Shown here: positions 1-8,752 of the stretch, in pieces
Layout of the letters: each line of letters begins with the position of its first letter
Numbering within the stretch: position 1 is the stretch's first letter
Assembly (NCBI GenBank): GCA_040754075.1
Contig: JBFMDH010000009.1
Coordinates: 124,001-188,000 of the forward strand
DNA length: 64,000 nucleotides
From: Acidobacteriota bacterium
GTDB lineage: Bacteria > Acidobacteriota > Blastocatellia > UBA7656
Reading direction: 5' to 3'
Notes under the pieces: generated by a model
What the model saw: the letters and a program-made list of their open reading frames with translations, nothing else
Databases searched by the model: none
What the model was told of the DNA's origin: nothing
Program-made: the position numbers and the translations under genes

Positions 1-2
1 AA

Positions 3-692
3 CCGCAACAAGCGGCGGTGCCGTCAATTTTCGGCGGACAGGCGCGTGAACGCGCGGTGTCGCTGTTTGACCGCACCCATCGCGCTTCATTCACTTATGT
101 GTATGAACTGCCGTGGATGCGCGAACAGCATGGCGTTCTTGGTCGTGTGGTGGGCGGATGGCAAGTTGCCGGTGTCACCACGTTTGAATCCGGTGTGCCG
201 TTGAATGTCTCGAACGGACAGGATGCCGACAGCATTGGCGGCAATCTGGATCGCCCGGACTTTAATCCCAACGGACAGTTCGGGGTTCGCGCTGTACCGA
301 ACGCCGCAAGCCCGACGGGGTACATCAACCCGGATAACAACAACGCGCCGATTGACCCCAGTCAGGCGATGTTCATCGGCATTGCTGCGAATTCCGGTCG
401 CACAGGCAATCTCGGACGCAACACTTTGCGCACGCCGGGACTCAACAACACCAACCTGACACTGACCAAACGGGTATTGATTACCGAAGGCCAGCGCATT
501 GAATTCCGCACGGAATTCTTCAACGTTTTCAATCATCCGCAATTTACGAGTTTGAGTTCGAGTGCTTTTGCCTCCGGCTCAACGACGATTTCAGCAAGCG
601 TTTTCAGCTCACCCGCCGGACGTTTTCTGAGATCGGATTTTGCAGATGGCGGCGGACGTGTGGTGCGCTTCCAGTTGAAATACTTGTTCTAA
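3..692 (+). CDS. TonB-dependent receptor, Oar-like, C-terminal part (5' end outside window)
   Basis: The reading frame is open from base 3 to the TAA at 690-692, so this is the 3' end of a longer gene. The visible 230 residues look like the last beta-barrel strands of an Oar-type TonB-dependent outer-membrane receptor. They contain the phrase RTEFFNVFNHPQF, typical of this family, and end in the aromatic FQLKYLF expected of an outer-membrane barrel. The complete receptor at 49225-52431 has a matching end (RVDFFNLFNHANF ... IQVRYAF), which supports the call. Such proteins import oligomeric nutrients or act as surface proteins; the substrate cannot be told. A hairpin follows 50 bp downstream. 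Confidence 0.85.
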   Translation, partial: PQQAAVPSIFGGQARERAVSLFDRTHRASFTYVYELPWMREQHGVLGRVVGGWQVAGVTTFESGVPLNVSNGQDADSIGGNLDRPDFNPNGQFGVRAVPNAASPTGYINPDNNNAPIDPSQAMFIGIAANSGRTGNLGRNTLRTPGLNNTNLTLTKRVLITEGQRIEFRTEFFNVFNHPQFTSLSSSAFASGSTTISASVFSSPAGRFLRSDFADGGGRVVRFQLKYLF

Positions 693-742
693 GTAATAAG
701 GCGTGTCAGTAACCCGACCGTGAGGGAGGGCGTTCAATGAGT

Positions 743-773
743 AAAGGGCGAAGAATTTTCTTCGCCCTTTTTA
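743..773 (+). terminator. Bidirectional hairpin terminator between convergent genes
   Basis: Bases 743-755 and 758-770 are perfect 13-bp reverse complements, running straight into a T-rich tract (TTTTTATTT) on the plus strand. The site lies between the stop of the TonB receptor (692) and the stop of ispG (775, minus strand), so it probably serves both transcripts. The minus-strand side has only a short U tract. Confidence 0.8.
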
Positions 774-774
774 T

Positions 775-2025
775 TTACCCTTGAAAAGTCGCTGGTTGGA
801 TTCCTTGAATGGTCGCGTAATGCGAATCAATATACTCATCGAGAATCCGAATAAATTCGGGAACAATCGTTGCCCCTTGCAGAGTTTTAAACATTCGCCC
901 GTCAACATAGACGGGAGCGCGCGGCTCTTCACCCGTACCCGGAAGCGAGATGCCGAGATTCGCGTGTTTCGATTCGCCGGGACCATTGACCACGCAACCC
1001 ATCACCGCAACTTTTAATTCTTCAACGCCGACGTAAGTTTCACGCCACTCAGTCATTTTTTCGCGAATGTAATTTTGAATGTCTTCAGCCATCTCCTGAA
1101 AGAGCGTGCTGGTGGTGCGCCCGCAACCCGGACACGCGGTGACGAGCGGCATAAAACTTCTCAGTCCCATGGTCTGCAAAATCTGCTGCGCGACTAAGAC
1201 CTCTTCGCTGCGGTCGCCGTTGGGTTTTGGTGTAAGCGATACGCGAATGGTGTCACCGATGCCGCGTTGCAGTAAGACGCCCATCGCCGCAGTTGAAGCG
1301 ACAATGCCTTTGCTGCCCATCCCGGCTTCCGTGAGTCCCAGATGCAATGGATAGTCACAACGCGCCGCAAGGTTTGTGTAGATGGCAATCAAATCCTGAA
1401 CTTCGGAAACTTTGGCGCTGAGGATTATCCGGTCGTGACCAAGACCGCATTCTTCTGCAAGTTCGGCGGATTCAAGGGCACTTATGACAACCGCTTCGTG
1501 CATGACTTCGCGGGCATCTTTGGGACTGGCGCTGGCGGCATTTTCATCCATCAAGCGGGTGAGCAAGGTTTGGTCGAGCGAACCCCAATTGACGCCGATG
1601 CGCACCGGCTTATTATTTTCGATAGCGACTTCAATCATTGATTGAAAATTTTTGTCGTGATGTTTGCCTGCGCCGACGTTGCCGGGGTTGATGCGATACT
1701 TGGCAAGCGCACGGGCGCATTCGGGATACTCTTTTAAAAGAATGTGTCCGTTGTAATGAAAATCGCCGATGATGGGAACCGGGCAGCCGCGCTCTGCAAG
1801 GCGTTCGACGATGTGCGGCACGGCGGCGGCAGCCTGTCTGGTGTTGACCGTGATGCGGACGAGTTCGGAACCGGCGCGAGAGAGTTGTTCACATTGCAAA
1901 GCGGTGGCTTCTATATCGACAGTGTCGGTGTTGGTCATCGATTGCACGACGATTGGATGACCGCTGCCAACTTGAATGCCGCCGACATCAACGGCAACCG
2001 AATTTCTTCTTTGAATAAATGACAA
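775..2025 (-). CDS. ispG: 4-hydroxy-3-methylbut-2-en-1-yl diphosphate synthase
   Basis: This is IspG/GcpE, the penultimate enzyme of the MEP isoprenoid pathway. It reduces MEcPP to HMBPP using a [4Fe-4S] cluster in the cytoplasm. The 416-residue protein has the TIM-barrel N-terminus ([23 protein letters not shown], in part) and the C-terminal cluster cysteines in [13 protein letters not shown] and [10 protein letters not shown]. Length fits the family. It stands alone here, but its product feeds the squalene enzymes HpnCDE at 40-43 kb. The upstream region carries a short 7-bp tandem repeat. Confidence 0.96.
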   Translation of the reverse strand: MSFIQRRNSVAVDVGGIQVGSGHPIVVQSMTNTDTVDIEATALQCEQLSRAGSELVRITVNTRQAAAAVPHIVERLAERGCPVPIIGDFHYNGHILLKEYPECARALAKYRINPGNVGAGKHHDKNFQSMIEVAIENNKPVRIGVNWGSLDQTLLTRLMDENAASASPKDAREVMHEAVVISALESAELAEECGLGHDRIILSAKVSEVQDLIAIYTNLAARCDYPLHLGLTEAGMGSKGIVASTAAMGVLLQRGIGDTIRVSLTPKPNGDRSEEVLVAQQILQTMGLRSFMPLVTACPGCGRTTSTLFQEMAEDIQNYIREKMTEWRETYVGVEELKVAVMGCVVNGPGESKHANLGISLPGTGEEPRAPVYVDGRMFKTLQGATIVPEFIRILDEYIDSHYATIQGIQPATFQG

Positions 2026-2044
2026 GCGTTTGACTCCTCAAACA

Positions 2045-2072
2045 GGATTCAGGATTCGGGATTCAGGATTCA
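2045..2072. repeat. Four-copy 7-bp tandem repeat (GGATTCA/GGATTCG)
   Basis: Four consecutive heptamers, GGATTCA GGATTCG GGATTCA GGATTCA, lie just upstream of ispG. They are visible directly. Function is unknown. They may be a slipped-strand array or part of a dispersed spacer motif. Confidence 0.8.
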
Positions 2073-2268
2073 GGTTTTAATTTAACCGAATCGCAAATCG
2101 CCTATTCCATCGAATGCAAAATTGTAACGGCTCGGATGCTGTGTGGCAAAGTTGGGTTTTCTCATTCGTCAGATGTAAAAATCATTTGCGTCAGCACGAT
2201 GCGCAACGCGACAGCAATAACAGTTCGTGATAAAGTTGCGAAAAACAGACAGCGAAAGGGAATTGAAA

Positions 2269-2685
2269 ATGAACGATAGATTACAACACCTGGACAAAGC
2301 CCAACAAAGTGTCACCCCTGAAACCCCCTATTCAGTAGCTCAAGGCTACAGGCTTTCACACCACATGGTCACCACGGCATTTAACCTTGAAGGATTTCGC
2401 ATCGTCAGACAATTAGGTGTGGTGCGCGGCATCACTGTGCGTTCGCGTTCGATTTTCGGAACGCTTGGCGGCTCACTGCAAACCATCGTTGGCGGCAATA
2501 TCACCGCGTTTACGAAATTGTGCGAACAGGCGCGCGCCGAAGCCTTTGAAATTTTGATTCAACACGCTAGCGAAATCGGTGCCAATGCAATAGTCGGCAT
2601 GCGTTATGACGCGACGGAACTGATGAGCGGCGTGAGTGAGGTTTTAGCTTACGGTACGGCTGTGGTTGTTGAGCCGATTGAATGA
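2269..2685 (+). CDS. YbjQ/UPF0145 family protein
   Basis: The 138-residue product matches the YbjQ (UPF0145) family of small proteins assigned to a heavy-metal-binding-like fold, whose biochemical role is unsettled. Recognisable features are the [20 protein letters not shown] start, [11 protein letters not shown] in the middle and the [15 protein letters not shown] stretch near the end. The ATG at 2269 is preferred over the in-frame GTG at 2227 because it has an AAAGGG ribosome site 8-12 bases ahead. No operon partner is close: a repeat-rich gap follows. Confidence 0.8.
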   Translation: MNDRLQHLDKAQQSVTPETPYSVAQGYRLSHHMVTTAFNLEGFRIVRQLGVVRGITVRSRSIFGTLGGSLQTIVGGNITAFTKLCEQARAEAFEILIQHASEIGANAIVGMRYDATELMSGVSEVLAYGTAVVVEPIE

Positions 2686-2739
2686 GCGCAGGTTTTGTAT
2701 AGCTTTATGATTTGCGATGGATGTTATCTATCAAAGTTG

Positions 2740-2975
2740 CCATTGCCGAAGGGGCAAAGGAAGTTAGCCTGTGGTAAAGCCACAGGTTAATGAGCAAGGC
2801 AAATCTTTCGCGCCCCCCTTCAGAGCCAATGCCATTAAGTTAAGGAGAATTACTTACCGGGAGCGCGGACGTCCACGTCCGCTGGTGGGAGAATGCGGAC
2901 GTGGACGTCCGCGCTCCCAGTCTTAACTTAATGGCATTGCCCTTCAGGGCGCGGGTGCGATGACGACGATGGCTT
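2740..2975. repeat. Dispersed intergenic repeat, copy 1 (interrupted)
   Basis: This stretch aligns by eye with 25719-25855. Both contain CATTGC, AAGGGGCAAA, the hairpin TTAGCCTGTGG-n5-CCACAGG, then AATGAG, and a tail CTTCAGGGCGCGG-TGCGATG. Copy 1 is split by the inverted-repeat element at 2816-2947. The shared core hairpin is at 2768-2786. The repeat is non-coding and of unknown role. Confidence 0.7.
2816..2947. mobile_element. MITE-like element with 18-bp terminal inverted repeats
   Basis: Terminal inverted repeats at 2827-2844 and 2922-2939 are perfect over 18 bp (CAATGCCATTAAGTTAAG). Inside, 2859-2882 and 2895-2918 form a second perfect 24-bp inverted repeat made of GCGGACGT-type palindromes. 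CCCTTCAG occurs on both sides (2816-2823 and 2940-2947), consistent with an 8-bp target duplication made inside the dispersed repeat. It has no ORF, so any movement would need a transposase in trans. Confidence 0.65.
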
Positions 2976-3180
2976 CATTGAAAGAGATTGCGGCAAGCAA
3001 AGATATGTCTTACGAAGCATTGTTGAAATTTTATATTGGACAAGGGCTGAGAAAAGACATCGCCAAACATTTTTCCGAACGAGTGTTAAAGAAGACCGAA
3101 AAGTTTTAACAAAACATCTGCAATCGCAGGAATAAGTCGCCGCGATTTGGCGAGAGATTCGTGATGAAGCAGTTGCATGA
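2960..3180 (+). pseudogene. Degraded CopG/ribbon-helix-helix-like antitoxin gene
   Basis: The ATG at 2960 opens a 49-codon frame ending at 3109 whose product resembles small CopG-like antitoxins (MSYEALLKFYIGQGLRKD, then HFSERVLKKTEK). After the stop, the other frames carry apparent continuations: LTKHLQSQE, then ISRR, then REIRDEAVA and a stop at 3180. At least two small indels seem to have broken the gene. No toxin gene is adjacent. Family assignment is from recalled sequence resemblance only; the broken-frame reading is an inference. Confidence 0.5.
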
Positions 3181-3219
3181 AATGCGTTGACTGAAAATGA
3201 AATCAAGAACAGTTTTAAT

Positions 3220-3684
3220 TCAATCTCCGAATTTTGGCTTGCGGCGGTTCTTCAAAATATAAGTGCCGTCGCAAATTACCCCGTGACCAAAACCGCACGC
3301 GAAATCTGCGCCGCTTTGTCTGACTATCACTTTGTTGGCTTGAAAAGTAAAAGTAATTTCACAACCCTCTTCACTGTATTCAGTGGTTTTGAAAACCGCT
3401 ACGCCATTTTTGACTAGGATAGTGCCGCCCGCTACACCTGAATTGTATGAGGGCGCGCCGCGATTGAATTCAATCTCAAATTCGATTTCATCAGCCGATT
3501 TTTGCAAGACTTTAAGCAAGCCGCCCGCGCCGCGTTTATAAGTAACTTCATAGGTGCCCGTGACATTTTTCGGCGGTATATTTGATTTTTGAAATCCCGC
3601 AAAGGCGAGCACCATAAAAATCAATATCGGAACAAGCGTATAAATTTTCAGATGGCGAACCTCTTTTCCAATGCGCGAATTCAT
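3220..3684 (-). CDS. Hypothetical membrane-anchored or secreted protein
   Basis: This 154-residue protein starts at the ATG at 3684, which has AAAGGA in front. The longer upstream frame runs through a terminator and is not believable. Residues 12-31 are a hydrophobic signal or anchor segment ending near FAGFQ. The rest is a small beta-rich domain (VTGTYEVTYKRGAGGLL, then KTTEYSEEGCEITFTFQ) with cysteines at 108, 130 and 138. I do not recognise the family. It lies downstream of the M24 peptidase but is separated from it by a strong terminator. Confidence 0.65.
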   Translation of the reverse strand: MNSRIGKEVRHLKIYTLVPILIFMVLAFAGFQKSNIPPKNVTGTYEVTYKRGAGGLLKVLQKSADEIEFEIEFNRGAPSYNSGVAGGTILVKNGVAVFKTTEYSEEGCEITFTFQANKVIVRQSGADFACGFGHGVICDGTYILKNRRKPKFGD

Positions 3685-3753
3685 AACCGATTCCTTTATT
3701 TGAAGTGGAGTGATTATGATTGCTTTGAAAGAAATTTCCAAACCCAAGGCATG

Positions 3754-3800
3754 AAAAAAACGAGCCTTGCGAAATATCAAAGAGATACTCGCAAGGCTCG
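3754..3800 (-). terminator. Rho-independent terminator after the M24 peptidase
   Basis: On the minus strand a perfect 12-bp stem (3789-3800 with 3761-3772, CGAGCCTTGCGA) with a 16-nt loop is followed directly by a run of seven Ts. It sits 45 bp after the stop codon of the minus-strand peptidase gene. Confidence 0.88.
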
Positions 3801-3844
3801 TTAAACTCGCAAGACTGGCTAGACTCGCCGGACTCGCCAGACGA

Positions 3845-5104
3845 TTACGCCAAAATCGCGACGACTGCGGTTTGCGGATGATCGCCGGTGACGCGGGCTT
3901 CGCCTTCGGCAACATACATATCGATTTCGCTGCGCACGCCGAATTTGCCTTCCTGATAAACCCCCGGCTCAATTGAAAAACAGGTGCGCGGAATCAACAC
4001 GCGGCTATCCTGCGTTTCGAGATTGTCAATGTTTGCGCCGTTGCCGTGAACTTCTGTGTGAATGTTATGCCCTGTGCGATGAATGAAGTAGTCGCCATAA
4101 CCCGCTTCCCGAATGGTGTTGCGGCAGACATCATCAACTTCCCAACCATGAATCGTGCGCCCTTCGGCAAAGGCTTGTTTGACGAAATCAATTGCCGCGT
4201 CGCGACCGCTGCGCACCACCTGAAAAACTTTGTTGACTTCATCAGGAATCGTTTCACCAACGAACCCCGTCCAGGTGATGTCTGCATACACCGAACCGGG
4301 TTTATCCAATTTCGCCCACAAATCAATCAACACGAAATCGCCTTTATTGATTGGCGAGCAGTGGTCTTTTTCGGGTCCATAATGCGGCATGGCGCTGTTG
4401 GCATTGACGGCGACAATCGGCGGGTCGTTGGTAATCATGCCGCGCGAAGCGAACCTGTCCATAATGAATTGCTGGATGTCGTATTCGGTGGTCGGAATAT
4501 TTTCTTTCATGCGGCGTCCGATTTCCGCGAAGGCTTCTTTGACGCTGGCATAGAGACCGCGCGCCGACTCTTCGTGCATGGCGAGTTGTTCATCATCCCA
4601 CGCGGCTTCAAATTGTTGAACGAGGTTTGCCGAGGTAATTGGTTCGACGCCGAAAGAGCGGATGAGTTCGATGGTTCCCGCATCAATGCGCGAAAGATAG
4701 GGAATCGCTGCATCGGGCGAATACTGCATGGCGACGCGCGGTTTGCCATTGGGATTTAAAGCGAGCAAGGCTTCTTTCAAGGTAGCGTGCAGTTGTTGCC
4801 AGGGCAAATAAATTTTTTTGCTGCCCGGCAGATGGTCAAGCGTGCCGCGTTCGATGGAATGCACGATTTTTGTCGGTTCACCTTTGGCGGGTACAACATA
4901 AAACCAGCGACGAGTGGCGAGGTGCCCGCCGGTTGGAAAGCGCAGGATGTTTGCGGCAATCGGGTCGCTGCCTCTGAAACTGTAAAACAACCAACCGTCG
5001 AGACCTGCTTCCTGCAAAGCGTTTTGAATTTTCTCTATCAAGTTTTTTGCCTCCGAGTGGAATGTGTATAAATGCTGATGCGGTTCAGACTTTTCGATTA
5101 ACAT
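3845..5104 (-). CDS. M24 family metallopeptidase (Xaa-Pro peptidase-like)
   Basis: This 419-residue protein has a creatinase-type N-terminal domain and a C-terminal pita-bread M24 domain. Likely metal ligands are visible: the aspartates in VLIDLWAK and YADITWTGF, the histidine in HRTGHNIHTEVHG, and glutamates in FSIEPGVY and VRSEIDMYV. The expected activity is removal of residues next to proline in peptides in the cytoplasm; there is no signal peptide. The start is uncertain: the ATG at 5104 is used, with an in-frame TTG at 5131. Neither has a good ribosome site. Confidence 0.88.
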   Translation of the reverse strand: MLIEKSEPHQHLYTFHSEAKNLIEKIQNALQEAGLDGWLFYSFRGSDPIAANILRFPTGGHLATRRWFYVVPAKGEPTKIVHSIERGTLDHLPGSKKIYLPWQQLHATLKEALLALNPNGKPRVAMQYSPDAAIPYLSRIDAGTIELIRSFGVEPITSANLVQQFEAAWDDEQLAMHEESARGLYASVKEAFAEIGRRMKENIPTTEYDIQQFIMDRFASRGMITNDPPIVAVNANSAMPHYGPEKDHCSPINKGDFVLIDLWAKLDKPGSVYADITWTGFVGETIPDEVNKVFQVVRSGRDAAIDFVKQAFAEGRTIHGWEVDDVCRNTIREAGYGDYFIHRTGHNIHTEVHGNGANIDNLETQDSRVLIPRTCFSIEPGVYQEGKFGVRSEIDMYVAEGEARVTGDHPQTAVVAILA

Positions 5105-5235
5105 AGTAAGCAGGAAAAATTTCTTTGACAAAAAACTACTGGAATTTCTTAGGAAATCCGCTATCTCGTGTCAAGGAATTTTTTCGGTTCTACTTAATTC
5201 AATATGCCTTTAAGTTCTCCTTGCCTTGGCTCTTT

Positions 5236-5272
5236 CACCGCAGAGGCGCAGAGAAGGCGGAGATGGCGCAGA
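5236..5272. repeat. CACCGCAGAGGCGCAGAGA-type intergenic motif
   Basis: The intergenic gap before the M24 gene contains CACCGCAGAGGCGCAGAG followed by AAGGCGGAGATGGCGCAGAG. From memory, very similar strings recur in intergenic DNA of several bacterial groups. Only one copy is in this window, so repeat status cannot be shown here. Confidence 0.4.
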
Positions 5273-5329
5273 GCAACCTGAGTTATTTCTCTGCCCGAAG
5301 TCGGTTTTTCAAAAAGCCTGTCGAATAAA

Positions 5330-7036
5330 TTAAAATCTGCGCGTGAAACTGAACGCGGTTGAGCGCGCGCCGGTGTTGGGATTAAATGCCGTAATATTTA
5401 CAGGCGTCCCGACCGGAAAAGTCGCTGCTACACCGGCTTTCCCAAGTTTCACAGCAATGCGTGTGAATGAACCATTTGCTAATGTAAAAGCCGAATCGAA
5501 ACGGCTGCGACCAATCTGCACGCCGTTGACTTCGATGACGGTTTGCGAATCGACAAATCCAAGCCCATCGATGAAAACGAATTTGCCGCTGAGGGTCACG
5601 CCGCCCACTCCCAGAGAAGGAACCGACGGGATGTGATTCATCAACGCATTAAAGGCATTGGCGCGACCCGATGATTTGATCTTTGAAGCCAATGGCAAAG
5701 TCGGTTCGGCTGTGGTGATGATGCGTTGTTTGATTTGTTCGGGCGTCAGCGACGGTTCGCGTGTGGCTAAGAGCGCCACGATGCCTGTCACATGCGGCGC
5801 GGAAAACGAAGTGCCGCTTTGCGCGCTATAAGCCAACGCCTCAGGTAAACCTGCAAAGCCACGCGGCACGGTTGTCAGTACGGCAACCCCGGGCGCGGCA
5901 ACGCTCACGCTTTCGTGTCCGAAATTTGAAAAAGTCGGAAAGGTGTCGGTGATATCGACCGCCGCAACCGACAGGGCATTCGGCAGCGAACCGCCCCACG
6001 AGGCAGGGTATTCCGGCGCGGCATCGAGGTCATCACCGTTGCGATTGGCGCCGCAATCGCCGTTTCCGGCTGAACTCACAAAAACGATTCCGGCGTTACC
6101 GGCTTTATTGATGGCTTTTTTCAAACTCTTGGAAAAACTGTCATTGCAACTCGCCCCGGTCGGTCCCCAACTGGCATTGATGGCGCGGACATTGACGCCT
6201 TTATTTTTTTGCGCGATGGCGTAATTGATGGCTTTGACCGCGCCCGCGGTATCGCCCGAACCGTTGCTGATAAATTTGAGCGGCATCAGTTTCACATTCC
6301 ACGACACCCCGGTGATTCCTGCGCCGTTGTTGCCGACTGCGCCGATGACTCCCGCAACCGCTGTACCGTGCGCATCAAAGGTGACGCTATCGAATACGCG
6401 GTTGTTGTTATCGAAAAAATTCCAGCCGTTCACATCATCAACAAAACCGTTGTTGTCATCATCAAGGTTGTTGCCGGGAATTTCGGCGACATTCGTCCAG
6501 ATATTTCCTGCAAGGTCAGGGTGTTGAATATCCACGCCGGTGTCGGTGATGCCAACGACGACATTATTGCTGCCGGTGGTTAAATCCCAGGCGCGGGTTG
6601 CAGAAATATCTGCGCCTGAAACCGTTTGGTTGAACAGTCCCCACATTTCGTTAAAGCGTAAATCGTTGGGAACGGTTTCCGAAGGTTTGAGAATGAAATT
6701 GGGTTCGGCATATTCGACACGCGGGTCGCTTTCCGCCTGACGAATCGCCTCATCAATCGAAAGGCTGTCGTCGAATTCGACTTTAACAATACCGAGGCGT
6801 GGTTGCCGCTCAACATCAAGCGATTCGGTGCGCAAGCGTTGGTTATTAAAAATCTGTTCGGGAATCACCGAATCATTGACGGACTGGGCAAAAACATCTT
6901 TGAACTTAATCAGGATTTGATTTGCCACATAACCGCTATCGGCTTGACTCAACTTTTTAGAATAGGCGGATTTTTGCGGAATGAGCAAAAGGACACAAAG
7001 CGCAAGGCTCAGGAATAACAATGCGTACTTCTTCAT
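5330..7036 (-). CDS. Secreted subtilisin-like (S8) serine protease
   Basis: This is a 568-residue pre-pro-protease. Residues 1-26 form a signal peptide. Residues about 37-117 resemble a fervidolysin-type propeptide (NQILIKFKD to YAEPNFILKP). The catalytic domain has Asp165 (GITDTGVDIQHPDL), His223 (DAHGTAVAGV), oxyanion Asn325 (SSAGNGDCG) and Ser410 (SGTSFSAPHVTG). The C-terminal 90 residues look like a small IPT/TIG-type beta domain ending FSFTRRF. It lies 55 bp downstream of rseP on the same strand and may be co-transcribed. It probably degrades extracellular protein. Confidence 0.93.
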   Translation of the reverse strand: MKKYALLFLSLALCVLLLIPQKSAYSKKLSQADSGYVANQILIKFKDVFAQSVNDSVIPEQIFNNQRLRTESLDVERQPRLGIVKVEFDDSLSIDEAIRQAESDPRVEYAEPNFILKPSETVPNDLRFNEMWGLFNQTVSGADISATRAWDLTTGSNNVVVGITDTGVDIQHPDLAGNIWTNVAEIPGNNLDDDNNGFVDDVNGWNFFDNNNRVFDSVTFDAHGTAVAGVIGAVGNNGAGITGVSWNVKLMPLKFISNGSGDTAGAVKAINYAIAQKNKGVNVRAINASWGPTGASCNDSFSKSLKKAINKAGNAGIVFVSSAGNGDCGANRNGDDLDAAPEYPASWGGSLPNALSVAAVDITDTFPTFSNFGHESVSVAAPGVAVLTTVPRGFAGLPEALAYSAQSGTSFSAPHVTGIVALLATREPSLTPEQIKQRIITTAEPTLPLASKIKSSGRANAFNALMNHIPSVPSLGVGGVTLSGKFVFIDGLGFVDSQTVIEVNGVQIGRSRFDSAFTLANGSFTRIAVKLGKAGVAATFPVGTPVNITAFNPNTGARSTAFSFTRRF

Positions 7037-7091
7037 TGAAAGAAAACCTCAGACAGAATAAAGATGCGTGTGGGAGAAATTGCCTGCGGAG

Positions 7092-8492
7092 TTATTTCTC
7101 CGCAGGCTTCGGTTGTTCAACTTGTTGCTGCACAGCAGGCGCTTTTTTGCTGCTGATCTTTTTGGAAATATCGTTGTAGATGATAAAGCCCATCAATAAC
7201 ATCAATGCCACGAAGCCGACTTGAATCATCTTTTCTTTGATTTTGATGGTGAGCGGCAATCCGAAAAACCCGAGCACTGCTTCAAGTCCGAGCATGAAAA
7301 TCAATCCGCCGTCGAGCACCGGGATCGGGAAGAGATTGAAGATGCCGAGATTGAGCGAGAGCAGCGCCATCAGCGAAAAGAGCACGATGGGTCCGGCTTT
7401 TACCGCCTGGCTGGAAAGTTCGGCGATGCCGACGGGACCAGAGAAGGTTTCGCCGACTTTGCGTTTGCCTTCAAATATCTGACCGATGGCGGTTGCCGTG
7501 AGTTTCACCATTCGCCAGTTTTCTTCAAACGAATAGGGAATGGCTTCGGTGAGTGATTTGGTTTTGACGATTTTGTCGAATTGCGGCGACGGCGCAAACC
7601 CGATTTTAAATTTGCCGTCCATCATTTGCGGTGTGGGGGTGATTTCAACTTCGCTGCCGTTACGCTCAACGGTTAATTGAACCGGTTGCCCGTTGCTGTT
7701 GTTAATCGTGGCAATCAATCGTTCAACCCCTTGACGACTCTGTTCAAGCGGTTGCCCGTTGGCGCTTAAAATCACATCGCCTTCTGCCAGACCGGCTTGA
7801 GCGGCAGGGCTTCCGGGCGCAATACTGGTTGCAGTAATTTTCGCTTTATCCTGAATGAAACCGTGAATGCCGATTTTATCCGACCCCACATCTACAGTTT
7901 TAATTTCCAGGTTTAAGTCTTTGGTTTGGTCGCCGCGTTTGACGGTCACCGGAACCGTTTGCCCGGGACGGACAATCGCGTATTCATCAACATCGCGCCA
8001 GGTGGGATTCGTCAGGTCGCCTATTTTCATAATGGTATCGCCGGATTGAAATCCTGCGGCGGCAGCCGGTGAACTGGCTTCGACCGAATAAATCTGTGCG
8101 GGTTGGTTGCGGAAGGCTTCCTCTTCAAAATAGAACATCGAAACCACAGCCGGAATCAGTAAGGCAAAAAGAATATTGACCGCAGGTCCGGCAACCGCGA
8201 CAAAAAACCGTTGCCATTTCGGCTTCGACATGAATTCATAAGGTGCGCCGGTGACCTGTTCATCCAGATTTTCACCCGACATCTTTACATAACCGCCGAG
8301 CGGAATCAGGCTCACCCGATAATCGGTATCCCCACGTTTAAATCCGAACAGACGTTTACCGAAACCAACACTGAATACTTCCACGCGAATGCCGAAATAT
8401 TTTGCCACAATAAAATGTCCGAACTCGTGTATGACCACCAACGGTCCCAAAACGAGCACGAACGCCAGCGCCATCATAAAATAATCGCCCAA
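7092..8492 (-). CDS. rseP: RseP-family site-2 intramembrane metalloprotease
   Basis: This 466-residue membrane protease carries the zinc motif HEFGH (residues 22-26) in the first transmembrane segment. Two tandem PDZ domains span roughly 115-295, and the second metal-site motif NLFPIPVLDGG lies in a C-terminal membrane segment. RseP enzymes cut membrane-bound anti-sigma factors after a first cleavage by another protease; an HtrA-family protein is encoded at 44788-46338. The C-terminal tail is rich in K, P and Q. No dxr or bamA neighbour is present, unlike the classical cluster. Confidence 0.93.
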   Translation of the reverse strand: MGDYFMMALAFVLVLGPLVVIHEFGHFIVAKYFGIRVEVFSVGFGKRLFGFKRGDTDYRVSLIPLGGYVKMSGENLDEQVTGAPYEFMSKPKWQRFFVAVAGPAVNILFALLIPAVVSMFYFEEEAFRNQPAQIYSVEASSPAAAAGFQSGDTIMKIGDLTNPTWRDVDEYAIVRPGQTVPVTVKRGDQTKDLNLEIKTVDVGSDKIGIHGFIQDKAKITATSIAPGSPAAQAGLAEGDVILSANGQPLEQSRQGVERLIATINNSNGQPVQLTVERNGSEVEITPTPQMMDGKFKIGFAPSPQFDKIVKTKSLTEAIPYSFEENWRMVKLTATAIGQIFEGKRKVGETFSGPVGIAELSSQAVKAGPIVLFSLMALLSLNLGIFNLFPIPVLDGGLIFMLGLEAVLGFFGLPLTIKIKEKMIQVGFVALMLLMGFIIYNDISKKISSKKAPAVQQQVEQPKPAEK

Positions 8493-8752
8493 AATAAGCT
8501 CTCCTTTATAATCCTGTTCAATACTTGCTAATAATTATCTCCAGCCCACATAAGCAGAGATGCCTAATTCACCCGTTAAGTTTATCGTAGCCGCAAACCC
8601 ATGTCTATAGGTTCGTGCGTTAAAGCTTGACACTGCTTGCAGGTGTCCCTTTTAATACGGCGCAAATTTAAGCCAGTGGTTTGAAGGTAAAAATTCTTGT
8701 TCCGTATAAGCTTGAGCGGTGCTTTTAAAATTAATGAACTTGAGGTGAAGAC

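Noticed and set aside
3684-3972. Upstream extension of the minus-strand 154-residue gene
   Set aside because: The extension runs through a terminator and a low-complexity ACTCGC repeat, and the ATG at 3684 has a good ribosome site.
4046-4759. 237-residue plus-strand frame
   Set aside because: It is the antisense shadow of the M24 peptidase, which has clear catalytic motifs.
8620-8660. Promoter with TTGACA near 8627
   Set aside because: The hexamer is good, but no -10 lies at 16-18 bp spacing, so it is not reported as a site.
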